Shown in pieces: positions 1 to 9,675 of a DNA stretch of 64,000 nucleotides (position 1 is its first letter; each line of letters opens with the position of its first letter). Source of the stretch: Bacteriovoracaceae bacterium (GTDB taxonomy: Bacteria; Bdellovibrionota; UBA1018); NCBI GenBank assembly GCA_947447665.1, contig CANFJX010000001.1, positions 275,911-339,910 of the forward strand. The letters run 5' to 3'. A program made the position numbers and the translations under genes. The notes under the pieces were generated by a model. That model was not told where the DNA came from and ran no database searches. It saw only the letters and a program-made list of their open reading frames with translations.

Positions 1-771
1 AATCCGATCATCTCCCCCTAGCTCAGCCGTAGTGATTGTCACTCCATTGAGGATGGTTCCGTTCACGGAATCCAGATCGATGAGCGTGTACCTAGAGCCG
101 ACGCGTCGGATCATGGTGTTTTTGCGCGATGCCTTCTTGTCGGAAATTACTACATCACACTCTTGGGATCTTCCAATGGTGATTTCATCTCGATCCACCG
201 CTAGCTCTTCATGATTCGATTCCCCCGCCTTAAATATGAGCCTTGCAACTACCTGGGCCGATGGCGTTATTTTAGTTCTATCTTCTAACTCTGCGGGAGA
301 ATCAGTTAAATTAAAATCGACTGCCTGATCTGAGTCCATTTGCATATCGAGCTGAGGAGGAACAACCTCTACAGGATCCAACGAGGGAGAAAATTGGGCC
401 TCAATCTGGGTCGGCGCAATCAGCTCCTCACTCACTGGTAGTTCGGCTGAAGTCGGTGCGGGCGGGTCTAACGTCGCTTTTGAAAAACTCAACTCAACCA
501 TGTAAGGCCCAAGGTGGATCTGGTCACCCGATTTCAAGACTCGATGGTCACACTCGATGCCGTTTACCTTGAGTGACCCAAAGGTGCTTTTCTTCTGAAT
601 CTCTATCGACTCACCCGACCGTCTAACCACTGCATGGTGCCGGGAAATGGCGCGATCATTGAGTCGAATCCCACAATCTTCTCCGCGCCCCAATAGGAGC
701 TCGTCATGTAACGGGAATGTGCGGGTCTCGTCGTGATGATGAGTCAAGATCAGGTGCGCCTCACGGCTCAT
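1..771 (-). CDS. Tandem FHA-domain protein, 3' end outside the window
   Basis: The reading frame starts at ATG 771 and is open for 257 codons to the left edge, so the C-terminus is not visible. Two forkhead-associated (phosphothreonine-binding) domains can be read. The first spans about residues 5-95 with LLLGRGEDCG and SRHH; the second about 175-257 with ITIGRSQECD, SRKN and NGTILNG. An acidic, proline-containing linker joins them. In the second domain the usual SRxH histidine is Asn. The start overlaps the 3' end of the preceding FHA gene by 11 nt, so the two are probably translationally coupled. FHA proteins read Ser/Thr kinase signals; which kinase acts here cannot be seen. Confidence 0.88.
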   Translation of the reverse strand, partial: MSREAHLILTHHHDETRTFPLHDELLLGRGEDCGIRLNDRAISRHHAVVRRSGESIEIQKKSTFGSLKVNGIECDHRVLKSGDQIHLGPYMVELSFSKATLDPPAPTSAELPVSEELIAPTQIEAQFSPSLDPVEVVPPQLDMQMDSDQAVDFNLTDSPAELEDRTKITPSAQVVARLIFKAGESNHEELAVDRDEITIGRSQECDVVISDKKASRKNTMIRRVGSRYTLIDLDSVNGTILNGVTITTAELGGDDRI

Positions 772-1765
772 AACCCTGCCCCCCCCCCTCTGACTTGAGC
801 TGTTGACTCACTTTTTGATGCTGATCCCGAGCTTCAATATAGCTAGGATTAGTCTGATCTTTATAAAGCAACCGCATCACCCGATCAAAATGAGACTTAG
901 ATTCTCTCAACTTGCCTGCTTCCATTGCCTTTTTCGCGAAACTCATCTGCGCCTTCACAGCGTCTGAAACGGCACCCGAGCACTTCTCTAGGTAAAGAGC
1001 CGCCAAAGGGTGACCTGGACTGATCTGTAGTACAGTCTCAAACTGGGTTCGAGCGCGGTTGAAATTCCCCGCAAAATACTCTCGAAGTCCGTCCTTAAAA
1101 ATGGCGTCGACCGTCTTATTGGGCTGACTAGGAGGCAGATAAGAAGCCAGATTCACAGTAGAGGCGGCGACTCCTCCCGCCGCTTCAGTTGATTTAGATG
1201 GCTGGACCGGACCGGATCCCATCCCGAAGAGCAGTACGTAAGCACCCACACCCACTACAAGATAGACTAACCACTTCGCTCGATTAGAACCGCCGGATAA
1301 AAGTTGAGAAGGCATTCCTGTCCGATTCGGCTGCGCGCGCCGACCCTGAGGCTGGCTTTTCTGCTGTTCCTTTTGAATATCATCTTTTGATTTTGGCGGA
1401 GCCATTAGGACCGAGGTACCAACCTCGGACGCAACGAACTCTAGGGTGGTGTCGCCGACGGTAAATACGTTCCCTGAAACAAGAGCAAATTTTCTACTCA
1501 GTTCCCCTTCAAATAAAATGCCGTTCGCACTTCCTTGATCCTCAATCATCCAGCCTCGAGGGGCAGCTGACAGCAGAGCATGAACTCGAGATGCTCGTAG
1601 ATCAGAAATAACGACATCATTTTCTTCGCCGCGCCCGAGGTAAGCTCGAACTCCAGTAATCACATAAATCGCGCCCTCATCAGGGCCTTTTATAACTTTT
1701 AGCCGCGCCCGTTCTTCTGGCTGCCTGGGAACTTGGGTATGTTTAAAACGGGTCGCATTAGCCAT
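761..1765 (-). CDS. FHA-domain, single-span membrane protein with C-terminal TPR-like region
   Basis: The 334 aa product has an N-terminal FHA domain (about residues 22-112; LGRGEEND, SRVH, SANG), a charged Gln-rich linker, one hydrophobic segment at about 164-182, and a helical C-terminal part (about 220-325) that reads like TPR repeats (YFAGNFNRARTQFETVLQI). The FHA domain would be cytoplasmic and the repeat region outside the inner membrane. It starts at ATG 1765, five bases after the previous FHA gene, and overlaps the next one. Position behind tadC suggests a role in a Tad-type secretion or pilus machine, which is inference. The NG pair is followed by Ile rather than the usual Thr. Confidence 0.85.
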   Translation of the reverse strand: MANATRFKHTQVPRQPEERARLKVIKGPDEGAIYVITGVRAYLGRGEENDVVISDLRASRVHALLSAAPRGWMIEDQGSANGILFEGELSRKFALVSGNVFTVGDTTLEFVASEVGTSVLMAPPKSKDDIQKEQQKSQPQGRRAQPNRTGMPSQLLSGGSNRAKWLVYLVVGVGAYVLLFGMGSGPVQPSKSTEAAGGVAASTVNLASYLPPSQPNKTVDAIFKDGLREYFAGNFNRARTQFETVLQISPGHPLAALYLEKCSGAVSDAVKAQMSFAKKAMEAGKLRESKSHFDRVMRLLYKDQTNPSYIEARDQHQKVSQQLKSEGGGQGYEP

Positions 1766-1770
1766 AAAAG

Positions 1771-3369
1771 CTACTCATTCCGTTCGAGGACCATCAGGAT
1801 ACAGCGCGGAGCTTGACCCGACTCCCCAAAGGCTGATACGTGGACCTTGTAAGAGATACCAGAGAAGTCATAGTCCTCGTTCGCTCCCTCGCTTCCAGTT
1901 GTAACTCGATCCAACATCTCCTCGACGAATAGGCCAAGTGATTGCTCGCGTGCGACGCTCGACATAACCTGGCCGATAGCGGCCTCCAAGCGAATTCCGC
2001 TCACTTCTTCGAACACGGAGTTAAGGTGAATAATACGTTTGTCAGGACCGAAGGCAATCAGACCCAATTTTCCCACATTCCCCAACATCCTGATTGGCCA
2101 CTCATAGTCCTCAACCGAATTCGATCCAGATCCACCAGAAATTCCAATTGAACTTAAATTGGACTCATTCTTTCTCGGAATCCGCTGAATGGTCGAATTT
2201 ATAATTTCCCAAAGGGAATTTAACTCCTCAAATTGGTATTCGTGTGTCACTTGAGGGAGATCATCTTTTAAGGCTCGATCGATGTCCTCATTCAGAGTAA
2301 TAAATGGCTTAAGTGTGACCTTATAAAGGATCGAAAATATAATGATCCCAAACAAGCTAGTGAAAATCAGGGTTTGAAAATAGGTGATTCCAATTTCTCC
2401 TGATCCGGGAGTAGATAGTGATGTATCGATAGAAACTAAGGCCATCGCTGTCACCACATTTTTTCCAAGTGCAGGACTAAGTATCTTCACCGGCTCGATC
2501 GACACCACCACGCCCGAGTCATCCTCAACTATGAGCCCGGTTTCACGACCGGCTCGAAAGAGATCTCGGGCCCGAACAGCTGCGGTCGCCTCAGGTCCGC
2601 TCGTCAAATATTGATTCAACCTAGAGCCCGGGGCAATAATTCGATTATCAAGATCGACGAGGACGGCAACGCGGACCCCCTCATATTGATCAATGATTCC
2701 AATATCAGCCTTAGTTTCGGCTCCAGCTGCCAAAAACGAAGCATTCTGCTCTGAAATTTGACGTGACATAAAACGGGCCCGAATTTTTATTTCTCGAACG
2801 AGAGTGGCTCGGTTCGCCTCAAGGAGTGGATAAACTGATAGCCCTAGATTTCCAATGATCAGTGCCGAAAAAAATCCGAGACAGACCACTCTCCACTCGG
2901 CCCGCATGTTGATTCCATAAAATAGTGGCATTAAAGAGTGATTAAAGTACCAAAGTATCTTTCCCTTGAGATCATTAGGAATTGCCTCAACAGGTGCCGT
3001 GGAGAAATCCAAACTCTGACTGGAGTTGACCTTAGAATTGGGTAGGATCGAAGAGCTGCTGAGGTGTGCCGGCCGACTCGAGCTAACTTCTACGAGTTGC
3101 AGGACAAACTCACCTAAGCTAATCCGATCACCCGCCTTAATTTTTTTTGACTTAATCATCAGACCGTTGACAAAGGTTCCGTTTGAACTCCCCTCGTCTT
3201 TGACCGTTACGCCATCCACCCCAACTATAATGGAGCAATGTTTTTTGGAAACTCGCTCGGAGACAAGAACAATCGAATTGTCACTCTGCCTTCCCAAGGT
3301 TGAAAGCCCGGGAGTCAAAGGATAGCTTGCGCTAGTATTATTTCCGGATACACTGACTAGCTTAAACAC
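1771..3369 (-). CDS. FHA / transmembrane sensor / PAS protein
   Basis: The 532 aa product has an N-terminal FHA domain (residues 4-94; TLGRQSDNS, SKKHC, SSNGTFVNG), a transmembrane helix at about 161-183, an extracytoplasmic region of about 145 residues, a second helix at about 329-351, a short linker and a PAS-like domain at about 425-528. No kinase, GGDEF or methyl-acceptor domain follows, so it looks like a sensor that signals through protein contacts. The start is GTG 3369 with GGAGG ten bases upstream, and it overlaps the DUF192 gene by 13 nt. It lies in the tadC-led operon. Confidence 0.85.
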   Translation of the reverse strand: MFKLVSVSGNNTSASYPLTPGLSTLGRQSDNSIVLVSERVSKKHCSIIVGVDGVTVKDEGSSNGTFVNGLMIKSKKIKAGDRISLGEFVLQLVEVSSSRPAHLSSSSILPNSKVNSSQSLDFSTAPVEAIPNDLKGKILWYFNHSLMPLFYGINMRAEWRVVCLGFFSALIIGNLGLSVYPLLEANRATLVREIKIRARFMSRQISEQNASFLAAGAETKADIGIIDQYEGVRVAVLVDLDNRIIAPGSRLNQYLTSGPEATAAVRARDLFRAGRETGLIVEDDSGVVVSIEPVKILSPALGKNVVTAMALVSIDTSLSTPGSGEIGITYFQTLIFTSLFGIIIFSILYKVTLKPFITLNEDIDRALKDDLPQVTHEYQFEELNSLWEIINSTIQRIPRKNESNLSSIGISGGSGSNSVEDYEWPIRMLGNVGKLGLIAFGPDKRIIHLNSVFEEVSGIRLEAAIGQVMSSVAREQSLGLFVEEMLDRVTTGSEGANEDYDFSGISYKVHVSAFGESGQAPRCILMVLERNE

Positions 3370-3740
3370 AGTAAATCACCCTCCAAAACTGGATGTAATT
3401 GAATCGCACCACTGGGCAACTCAAGAGTGTCATGAGCTCTTAAATCAGTCACCGGAAGGAGTCTCCAGGGTGCAAGACGCTGATAGGTCGAGGTGACTTC
3501 AAAAATATCATTTTTTCTTTTCTTCAAAAAAACTACATCGATCCACACACTCATGAACCACATGTGAATGCTATTACAGGGACTCAAAAGAAGACCTTCA
3601 CCTTGAACTAGCTCACGCCTCCCAATTAAGCCCTTCGCTCTCATCAAGTAAGTTCGCGCAACGAGGCACTGATCGGCAATCACTGCCTCATTCCTCAGAT
3701 TCTTAATAGTTCGGAGCCGGTTTCGATTATTTAGATCCAT
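3357..3740 (-). CDS. DUF192 family protein
   Basis: The 127 aa product matches the DUF192 pattern: a residue stretch RAKGLIGR near 33-40, GEGLLLSPCNSIHMWFM near 48-64, then IDVVFLKK and a C-terminal LPSGAIQLHPVLEGD. Family members are small beta proteins of unknown biochemical role, often beside type II or Tad secretion genes. There is no signal peptide here. It starts at ATG 3740, inside the 3' end of tadC (14 nt overlap), and overlaps the FHA-PAS gene, so all three are probably one transcript. Assignment to the family is firm; function is unknown. Confidence 0.85.
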   Translation of the reverse strand: MDLNNRNRLRTIKNLRNEAVIADQCLVARTYLMRAKGLIGRRELVQGEGLLLSPCNSIHMWFMSVWIDVVFLKKRKNDIFEVTSTYQRLAPWRLLPVTDLRAHDTLELPSGAIQLHPVLEGDLLCLS

Positions 3741-4641
3741 AGAGCATCCCTAGTGCAAACGGCGCAATAATGAGAATCAAGACAGCAGGAAAAACGAAGA
3801 GAACAATCGGTAAAATAACTTTCTGGGCCGCCGCTGCGCCCGCCTTTTCGGCGGCAAGCATCCGCTGATTGCGGATCTGATCAGCTTGCTGCTTCAAAAT
3901 CTTCCCAATGGAAGCTCCCATTTGATCAGCAGAAATTAAGATCGCAACGAATGAATTCACTTCGGTCATAGCGATGCGCGCAGCCATCTCTCTCAGAGCA
4001 TCCTGACGAGATGATCCCACCTTGATTTCCTTGAGGAGCTGGCCAAATTCTTCGACGAGGGGACTGGGCTTAGCTTTTTCAACTACCTTACTCATCGCCC
4101 CTACGAAATCCAACCCAGCTTCAGTCGACAGTGCGAGCAAATCGACGATGAAGGGCATAGCTCGTCGAATTTTTTTCTGTCGCTCCTGAACTTTCCCGAG
4201 CAAGAGGAGATTAGGGAGAAACCAGCCCAGAACCCCAGAACCCAAGATCAGATAGAGAGAAATATCAATGAGTTCTGCAGCCTGCAGAAAGCCGAGGAAG
4301 ATTGGTAAAAAAATAATGAAAATCAATTTGAAGGCAATAAACTCATCGGGGGTAAACTCTTCTTTAACGCCACCTGCAATCAACTGTCTTCGCCAGTGCC
4401 TTCTCTCCTTTTCCCAAAAAGGTTTTCCTCGGACCATTGGGACGAGGTATTGGGTATAGAAGGGGCGAAGCAACTTAACAAATGGAAATGACGACTTGCG
4501 ACTGCCTAAGTCCTCTAGATTTTCTTGGGCCGCCCGAGACTCCTGCTCAGACATGAGCATCTGAACTAATAGAAATACAGAAAGTCCCAACAGAATGTAG
4601 GCTGCGTAGATGACTAATTGGCCTCGTTCAATGACGCCCAT
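3727..4641 (-). CDS. tadC: Tad/Flp pilus inner-membrane protein TadC
   Basis: The 304 aa protein has an N-terminal transmembrane helix (about 10-30), two central helices (about 107-150) and a C-terminal helix (about 275-300), with a GspF-type cytoplasmic domain between. Residues MPFIVDLLALSTEAGLDF (about 161-178) and QADQIRNQRMLAAEKAGAAA near 252 match TadC better than TadB. TadC with TadB forms the platform of type IVc pilus machines. It is the first gene of the minus-strand set that continues with DUF192 and FHA genes. tadA, tadB and pilin genes are not next to it on the nagZ side; they could lie beyond the left edge. Confidence 0.85.
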   Translation of the reverse strand: MGVIERGQLVIYAAYILLGLSVFLLVQMLMSEQESRAAQENLEDLGSRKSSFPFVKLLRPFYTQYLVPMVRGKPFWEKERRHWRRQLIAGGVKEEFTPDEFIAFKLIFIIFLPIFLGFLQAAELIDISLYLILGSGVLGWFLPNLLLLGKVQERQKKIRRAMPFIVDLLALSTEAGLDFVGAMSKVVEKAKPSPLVEEFGQLLKEIKVGSSRQDALREMAARIAMTEVNSFVAILISADQMGASIGKILKQQADQIRNQRMLAAEKAGAAAAQKVILPIVLFVFPAVLILIIAPFALGMLYGSK

Positions 4642-4777
4642 AAAGACACTTAGACCTCTAAAGGCTTATCGGACTTCTTTTGTATTTTTTGAGGCAAACC
4701 TTAATTCATGACTCGGCGCAATAGAAAATGGCACCCCCTTGAGACGTTCCATTTTTAATCTCAACCTCAACCATGGG

Positions 4778-4804
4778 TTGAAGAGTGGTCTTTCAGGATA
4801 AAAT
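4778..4804 (+). promoter_or_regulatory. Weak promoter candidate for nagZ
   Basis: TTGAAG at 4778-4783 and TAAAAT at 4799-4804 are separated by 15 bases and lie 41 bases before the nagZ start. The spacing is short for a sigma-70 promoter, so this is only a candidate. The rest of the 204-base divergent gap between tadC and nagZ shows no clear structure. Confidence 0.25.
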
Positions 4805-4845
4805 ACTGTACCATGAGGTCTACTTAATAGAAGCGGTGGACGATC

Positions 4846-5949
4846 ATGGGAATTCAGAACGAAGCAGCAGAAATTGTTGGTGAATTATTCATTACTGGGT
4901 TCAGCGGGCTTGAAGTGGCTGATGAGACGGCCGCGTTTTTGGCCCAAGCTAAAATCGGCGGAGTGCTTCTTTTTGCTCATAATTTTGAGAATCCAGCGCA
5001 AGTAGCTGAGCTCACTAACCAAATTCAAGAATCTCGCAGTGAGTTACCACTCTGGGTCAGCGTTGACCATGAGGGGGGCAGAGTCCAACGCTTTAAAAGA
5101 GGCTTCACGCGCATTCCCGATGCGACTACGATCGGGGCGACGCAATCCCCTCAACTTGCCTTTGAAATCTCCGAGCTGATCGCCCGCGAACTCCACGCTG
5201 TTGGGATCAATCTAAATTTTTGTCCTGTCGCCGATATTGCTACTAATCCGAAAAATCCAGTACTTGGGAATCGCTCCTTTGGCAGCACACCCGACTTAGT
5301 GGCAAAAATGGTGAGCGCGGTTATCCGGGGACACCTGGTCCGAGGGATTCAGCCGTGTCTCAAGCACTTTCCTGGACATGGAGATACCAGTACTGACTCT
5401 CACTTCGCGCTACCGAGAATCGATACACCCCTGGAGATATTAAAAGAGCGAGAATTTATTCCTTTCTTAAAAGGTTTCAGATCGAAATGCTCCATGGTCA
5501 TGAGCGCGCATATTTTGAACTCCCAACTTGACCCCCATTGGCCGGCCACACTCTCTACGCGCATCCTCCAGGAAATCCTCAGGGGTGATCTGGGCTACTC
5601 GGGCGTGATTGTAAGCGATGACATGGAGATGAAAGCAATGACGGATCATTTTGGGGCACAGGAAGTCCCTGTTCGCGCTCTCCAGGCGGGCTGTGATTTA
5701 CTAATTTATCGAACCGAGGGAGCCTGCCGCATTGCCTATGAGGCTGTGGTTCGAGCTCTTGAAGAAAAAACTCTCGATGCCTCAATCGTTCTCGACTCAG
5801 TTCATCGCGTCCGAACTTTAAAGAAAAGGGTATTCCCAAAATACCAGCCCGTGCTTGTTGCTCAAGTAGGAAAGCACCTCAATTTACCTGAGTTCCGGGA
5901 ACTCGTCGAAAGAATTGAAGAGAAAAGCCGCGCTCCGTTTACCCTCTAA
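4846..5949 (+). CDS. nagZ: Beta-N-acetylhexosaminidase (GH3)
   Basis: The 367 aa protein is a family 3 glycoside hydrolase that removes GlcNAc from peptidoglycan turnover fragments in the cytoplasm. The diagnostic loop [14 protein letters not shown] (173-186) carries the NagZ His/Asp pair, DHEGGRVQR is at 74-82, and the nucleophile region is SDDMEM near 257-262. Length and lack of signal peptide fit cytoplasmic NagZ. It starts at ATG 4846 with GGTGG upstream. Its 3' end overlaps the convergent mutase gene by four bases. Confidence 0.93.
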   Translation: MGIQNEAAEIVGELFITGFSGLEVADETAAFLAQAKIGGVLLFAHNFENPAQVAELTNQIQESRSELPLWVSVDHEGGRVQRFKRGFTRIPDATTIGATQSPQLAFEISELIARELHAVGINLNFCPVADIATNPKNPVLGNRSFGSTPDLVAKMVSAVIRGHLVRGIQPCLKHFPGHGDTSTDSHFALPRIDTPLEILKEREFIPFLKGFRSKCSMVMSAHILNSQLDPHWPATLSTRILQEILRGDLGYSGVIVSDDMEMKAMTDHFGAQEVPVRALQAGCDLLIYRTEGACRIAYEAVVRALEEKTLDASIVLDSVHRVRTLKKRVFPKYQPVLVAQVGKHLNLPEFRELVERIEEKSRAPFTL

Positions 5950-7580
5950 AAACCAGCGTACTCTTGATACAGCCCAAACACATTACGAAGTTGATCTGAA
6001 ACTTCCCCTAGCGTGGCACCGGCCTTCACAGCTACTAAAATCAGAGCCTGCAAATTAGCTTCGCCTTTCGCGCCATCCATCAGAGCCCGAAGAGCATCCT
6101 GAGTGGCAGCTTCTGACCTTTTTGCTCGATAGGCTCGAAGACGCTCGACAGCTGATTTCTCAAGTTCTGGCGAAATTTTTAGAGTTTCAAGCGGCACGGA
6201 ACCTTCTTTTCCCATATCCCTGAAACAATTCACCCCAACCACTTTAATCTCACCACTATCGATTTTTCTTTGATCAGAGTAGGCCGCATTTGAAATTTCA
6301 GTTTGAATATAGCCCGATTCAATACACGCAATCGTTCCGCCTCGACGCTCAATCTCCTCAAGGTACCTAAAGGTTCGGCTCTCGAGTTCATCGGTCAGGG
6401 ATTCAATCAACCAACTCCCGCCCAGCGGATCGACTACTTGACTCACATTACCCTCAAAGGCGATGACTTGCTGAGTTCTCAAAGCCAAGCGCGCAGATGA
6501 CTCAGTAGGCAAAGCCAGCGCTTCATCTAAAGAATTAGTATGTAGCGACTGGGTGCCACCTAAAACTGCAGCCAGTGCCTGAAGAGTGACGCGAACGACA
6601 TTATTTTGAGGCTGCTGCGCGGTTAAGGTCGAGCCAGCCGTCTGGGAATGGAATCTAAGCATCCAGGTTCTCGGGTTTTTCGAGCCAAATTTATCCTTCA
6701 TAATTCTGGCCCAAATTCTCCGAGCGGCTCGAAACTTGGCGATCTCCTCAAAAAAATCACTATGGACATTAAAAAAGAAAGACAATTGACCTGCAAACTG
6801 ATCTACCGATAGGCCTCGCTTGACTGCAGCTTCTGTGTAGGCAATCGCGTTAGCAAAGGTAAATGCAAGCTCTTGAACAGCATTGGAACCCGCTTCTCGA
6901 ATATGATAGCCCGAGATGCTGATGGGATTCCACTTCGGGGCATTTTCAGCACACCATGCAAACATATCTGTAGTCAGTCTCAGGGTCCCTTCCGCAGGGT
7001 AGATATAATTTCCGCGTGCAACGTATTCTTTTAAAACGTCGTTCTGAACGGTGCCACGAAGCTCTTGAATTGGAGCTCCTTGCTCCTCGGCGACAGCCAC
7101 ATAAAGCGCCAAAAGTATACTCGCGGTCGCATTGATCGTCATCGACGTCGAAACCTGCGAGGGATTAATTCCGCGAAAGAGAACTCTCATATCGTCCAAG
7201 TGAGAAATCGATACGCCCACTTTCCCAACCTCTCCTTTGGCACGGGGGTGGTCGGGGTCAAGCCCCAGTTGCGTGGGGAGGTCGAAAGCAACCGAAAGTC
7301 CTGTAGTCCCCTGTGAAAGCAGGTAATGATAACGTTGATTTGACTCCTCAGCGGTTCCGAATCCTGCATACTGCCGCATGGTCCAAAGCCGACCGCGGTA
7401 CATATCTTTTTGTACCCCGCGAGTAAAAGGAAACTCTCCCGGCTCGCCCAACTGAGCGGCCTGCAGTTCAGTATTCAATGGGCCGTAGGTCTCTTGAAGC
7501 GGAATTCCAGAGCGCGTAAAATATTCTCGCTCTTCCATCAGCTTCGGATCTGTGGAGGGAGTTTTATTTTCTTTTTTCAT
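5946..7580 (-). CDS. Methylmalonyl-CoA mutase, large (catalytic) subunit without B12 domain
   Basis: The 544 aa product covers only the TIM-barrel substrate domain: [13 protein letters not shown] (69-81), [37 protein letters not shown] and [10 protein letters not shown] are all present. Tyr71 and Arg189 lie exactly where the Propionibacterium enzyme has Tyr89 and Arg207 (118 residues apart), the pair that selects methylmalonyl-CoA; isobutyryl-CoA mutases have Phe and Gln. The cobalamin domain (DxHxxG) is missing, so a separate small subunit must exist elsewhere. It is the last gene of the carboxylase operon, 11 bases after the biotin carrier gene. Step: methylmalonyl-CoA to succinyl-CoA. Confidence 0.92.
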   Translation of the reverse strand: MKKENKTPSTDPKLMEEREYFTRSGIPLQETYGPLNTELQAAQLGEPGEFPFTRGVQKDMYRGRLWTMRQYAGFGTAEESNQRYHYLLSQGTTGLSVAFDLPTQLGLDPDHPRAKGEVGKVGVSISHLDDMRVLFRGINPSQVSTSMTINATASILLALYVAVAEEQGAPIQELRGTVQNDVLKEYVARGNYIYPAEGTLRLTTDMFAWCAENAPKWNPISISGYHIREAGSNAVQELAFTFANAIAYTEAAVKRGLSVDQFAGQLSFFFNVHSDFFEEIAKFRAARRIWARIMKDKFGSKNPRTWMLRFHSQTAGSTLTAQQPQNNVVRVTLQALAAVLGGTQSLHTNSLDEALALPTESSARLALRTQQVIAFEGNVSQVVDPLGGSWLIESLTDELESRTFRYLEEIERRGGTIACIESGYIQTEISNAAYSDQRKIDSGEIKVVGVNCFRDMGKEGSVPLETLKISPELEKSAVERLRAYRAKRSEAATQDALRALMDGAKGEANLQALILVAVKAGATLGEVSDQLRNVFGLYQEYAGF

Positions 7581-7591
7581 AAAAGATCTTC

Positions 7592-8128
7592 CTAAGTGAG
7601 GGGATCAATTCGCAAAAGTTCAGCTCCCGTTTCAACGGCTTGTCCTTCGATGACATGAACCTGCGATACTCGCCCTGGGACCGGAGCACGAATTTCGTTC
7701 TCCATTTTCATAGCTTCCATGACCATGAGTGGCTGGTCTTTTTCTACGATTTGGTCGAGCTTGACCATGACTCGAATCATTTTGCCAGGCATCTGGGCCT
7801 TAAGACGAGTCACTTTTACCTGAGGTACCCGGCTGGCGGTCTGAGCCCCAGCCTCTCCTAATGAAACCGTGACTCCGCTCCACTCAGCATGAATATTTCT
7901 CTGCACTACGGAGTATACTTTTTGACCGGATTCGTCCAACTCTGCCTTTAAATCGAATCCAGAAATTCCGCTCTCCGTCTGAATTGAGATCCCTTGGCTA
8001 TCGACTCGCCAATGCACCTCGACTTCGCCATGACCTTGGATATCCACCCAGGCAGATCCCTCCGGACCACGAGGGAGTGATTTCCAGTTCAACTTCCATT
8101 TGCCCACTTGAGATTTCAAAGTACTCAC
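7592..8128 (-). CDS. Biotin carboxyl carrier protein of an acyl-CoA carboxylase
   Basis: The C-terminal 70 residues form a biotinyl domain with the biotin-lysine motif MEAMKME, followed by [10 protein letters not shown] and [14 protein letters not shown]. The N-terminal 100 residues resemble the linker/BT region that joins carrier and carboxylase in single-chain propionyl-CoA carboxylase alpha subunits. The frame can be extended to TTG 8164, but GTG 8128 has AGAGGGAG seven bases upstream and forms a GTGA overlap with the stop of the biotin carboxylase gene, so 178 aa is preferred. It serves the adjacent carboxylase. Confidence 0.9.
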   Translation of the reverse strand: MSTLKSQVGKWKLNWKSLPRGPEGSAWVDIQGHGEVEVHWRVDSQGISIQTESGISGFDLKAELDESGQKVYSVVQRNIHAEWSGVTVSLGEAGAQTASRVPQVKVTRLKAQMPGKMIRVMVKLDQIVEKDQPLMVMEAMKMENEIRAPVPGRVSQVHVIEGQAVETGAELLRIDPLT

Positions 8129-9675
8129 TCGCGGACTCCCTCTCTTCTTGCGGTCAACGACCAAGGACTTGCAAAAGCTGTTTTTTTCGAATCGTGGGGA
8201 GACGAATCACGTAAGAACTGGGATAAACACACACTCACTGCAGCCTCCCACGTCAAGGAACCCGTCGCGTGAGAATGACTCTCAGGCTCAGCTACTTGAG
8301 TGAGTTCTGGATGCCTCGAAATGAGATCCGTCGTCGTATTTCCGCCCCAAACGGTGGCGTTCCTCACCAATTTTTTGAGAAAACTCAAATTAGTCCTGAG
8401 CGAACCTTGAATCGTCCCATCCACCTTGCGAAGAGGCTGTACACGAGTCTCATCCAGCGCAACGCGGAGTCGCTGAATGGCCTGCTCTCGAGTCCCACCC
8501 CAAACTGAGATTTTAGCAATCATCGGATCATAATGAAGACTCACCTCACCTGAGTGGGCAAAGGCTGAATCCACCCGAACAAACGCTCCCTGCGGCATTT
8601 GAATCAGACCAAGAGGACCTGGAGCGGGCAGAAATGAATGAGGATCCTCGGCATAGAGCCTCACTTCGATTGCACTCCCTCTGCGATCCGGTATTTTTGG
8701 CAGGGCAAATTGACCCGAGGCAAGAAGCAGTTGCCACGCGACGAGATCCACCCCCGTGACCCATTCGGTGACGGGATGCTCTACCTGAAGACGAGTGTTC
8801 ATTTCCAGAAAGTAAAAATTTCCCTGATCATCTACAATAAACTCAAACGTCCCAGCACTCGCGTATTTTACGGCCTTTGCGACGCGAACCGCCGCCTCGT
8901 ACATCGCCTCACGTGTCTTTGGAAACCGGTCGAGAATCGGTGCAGGAGATTCCTCCCAGACCTTTTGATGCCTCCGCTGAATCGAGCATTCCCGCTCACC
9001 CAGGTGAATGGCTCCGCCCTTGCCATCTCCAAATACCTGAATTTCTACATGATGAGGCTCTAAAATGAGCTTCTCAACATACATCGATCCGTCGCCAAAG
9101 GCACCCAAAGCTTCCCGCGAAGCACCCTCAAACGCTGAGCTCATGTCGGCATCGGAATCGACGCGACGCATTCCCTTGCCTCCTCCACCGGCAGTTGCTT
9201 TGAGAAGGATAGGATAACCAATTTCCCTAGCAAAACTTTTTGCTTCCTCGGCACCCTGAACTGCCCCTGCGCTCCCTGGAACTCTTGGAACTTTGAGTCG
9301 ATCAACGGTGGCTCTCGCTTGGATTTTATCTCCCATCAATCTCATGCTCTCAGCTGAGGGCCCAACAAAAATCAATCCGGCCTTCTCGCAGGCTTCCACA
9401 AAGTGAGGACGCTCGCTGAGAAAACCATACCCTGGATGAACGTATTTGGCACCGCCCTTTCGAGCAGCATCAATTACTCGCTCTACATTCAGGTAGCTCT
9501 CCTTGGGCGACGCGGGTCCAACACAGTAGGATTGATCACAATACCTGAGGTGCTCGGCGAACTGATCGGCCTCCGAATAAATTCCAATGACTGGAAATCC
9601 TAAGGCACGGCAGGTTCTAGCGATCCGAATCGCTATTTCTCCACGATTTGCTATCAGTACAGGTGAATGAATCAT
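8125..9675 (-). CDS. Acyl-CoA (probably propionyl-CoA) carboxylase, biotin carboxylase subunit
   Basis: The 516 aa protein has the biotin carboxylase N-domain ([15 protein letters not shown]), ATP-grasp with the glycine loop [34 protein letters not shown] and the catalytic [14 protein letters not shown]. The last 60 residues are poorly conserved and contain no biotin site; carrier function is in the next gene. It starts at ATG 9675, which overlaps the carboxyltransferase stop (ATGA), and it ends in a GTGA overlap with the carrier gene. This tight order implies a three-part carboxylase. ATP-dependent carboxylation of biotin is the reaction. Confidence 0.93.
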   Translation of the reverse strand: MIHSPVLIANRGEIAIRIARTCRALGFPVIGIYSEADQFAEHLRYCDQSYCVGPASPKESYLNVERVIDAARKGGAKYVHPGYGFLSERPHFVEACEKAGLIFVGPSAESMRLMGDKIQARATVDRLKVPRVPGSAGAVQGAEEAKSFAREIGYPILLKATAGGGGKGMRRVDSDADMSSAFEGASREALGAFGDGSMYVEKLILEPHHVEIQVFGDGKGGAIHLGERECSIQRRHQKVWEESPAPILDRFPKTREAMYEAAVRVAKAVKYASAGTFEFIVDDQGNFYFLEMNTRLQVEHPVTEWVTGVDLVAWQLLLASGQFALPKIPDRRGSAIEVRLYAEDPHSFLPAPGPLGLIQMPQGAFVRVDSAFAHSGEVSLHYDPMIAKISVWGGTREQAIQRLRVALDETRVQPLRKVDGTIQGSLRTNLSFLKKLVRNATVWGGNTTTDLISRHPELTQVAEPESHSHATGSLTWEAAVSVCLSQFLRDSSPHDSKKTAFASPWSLTARREGVRE

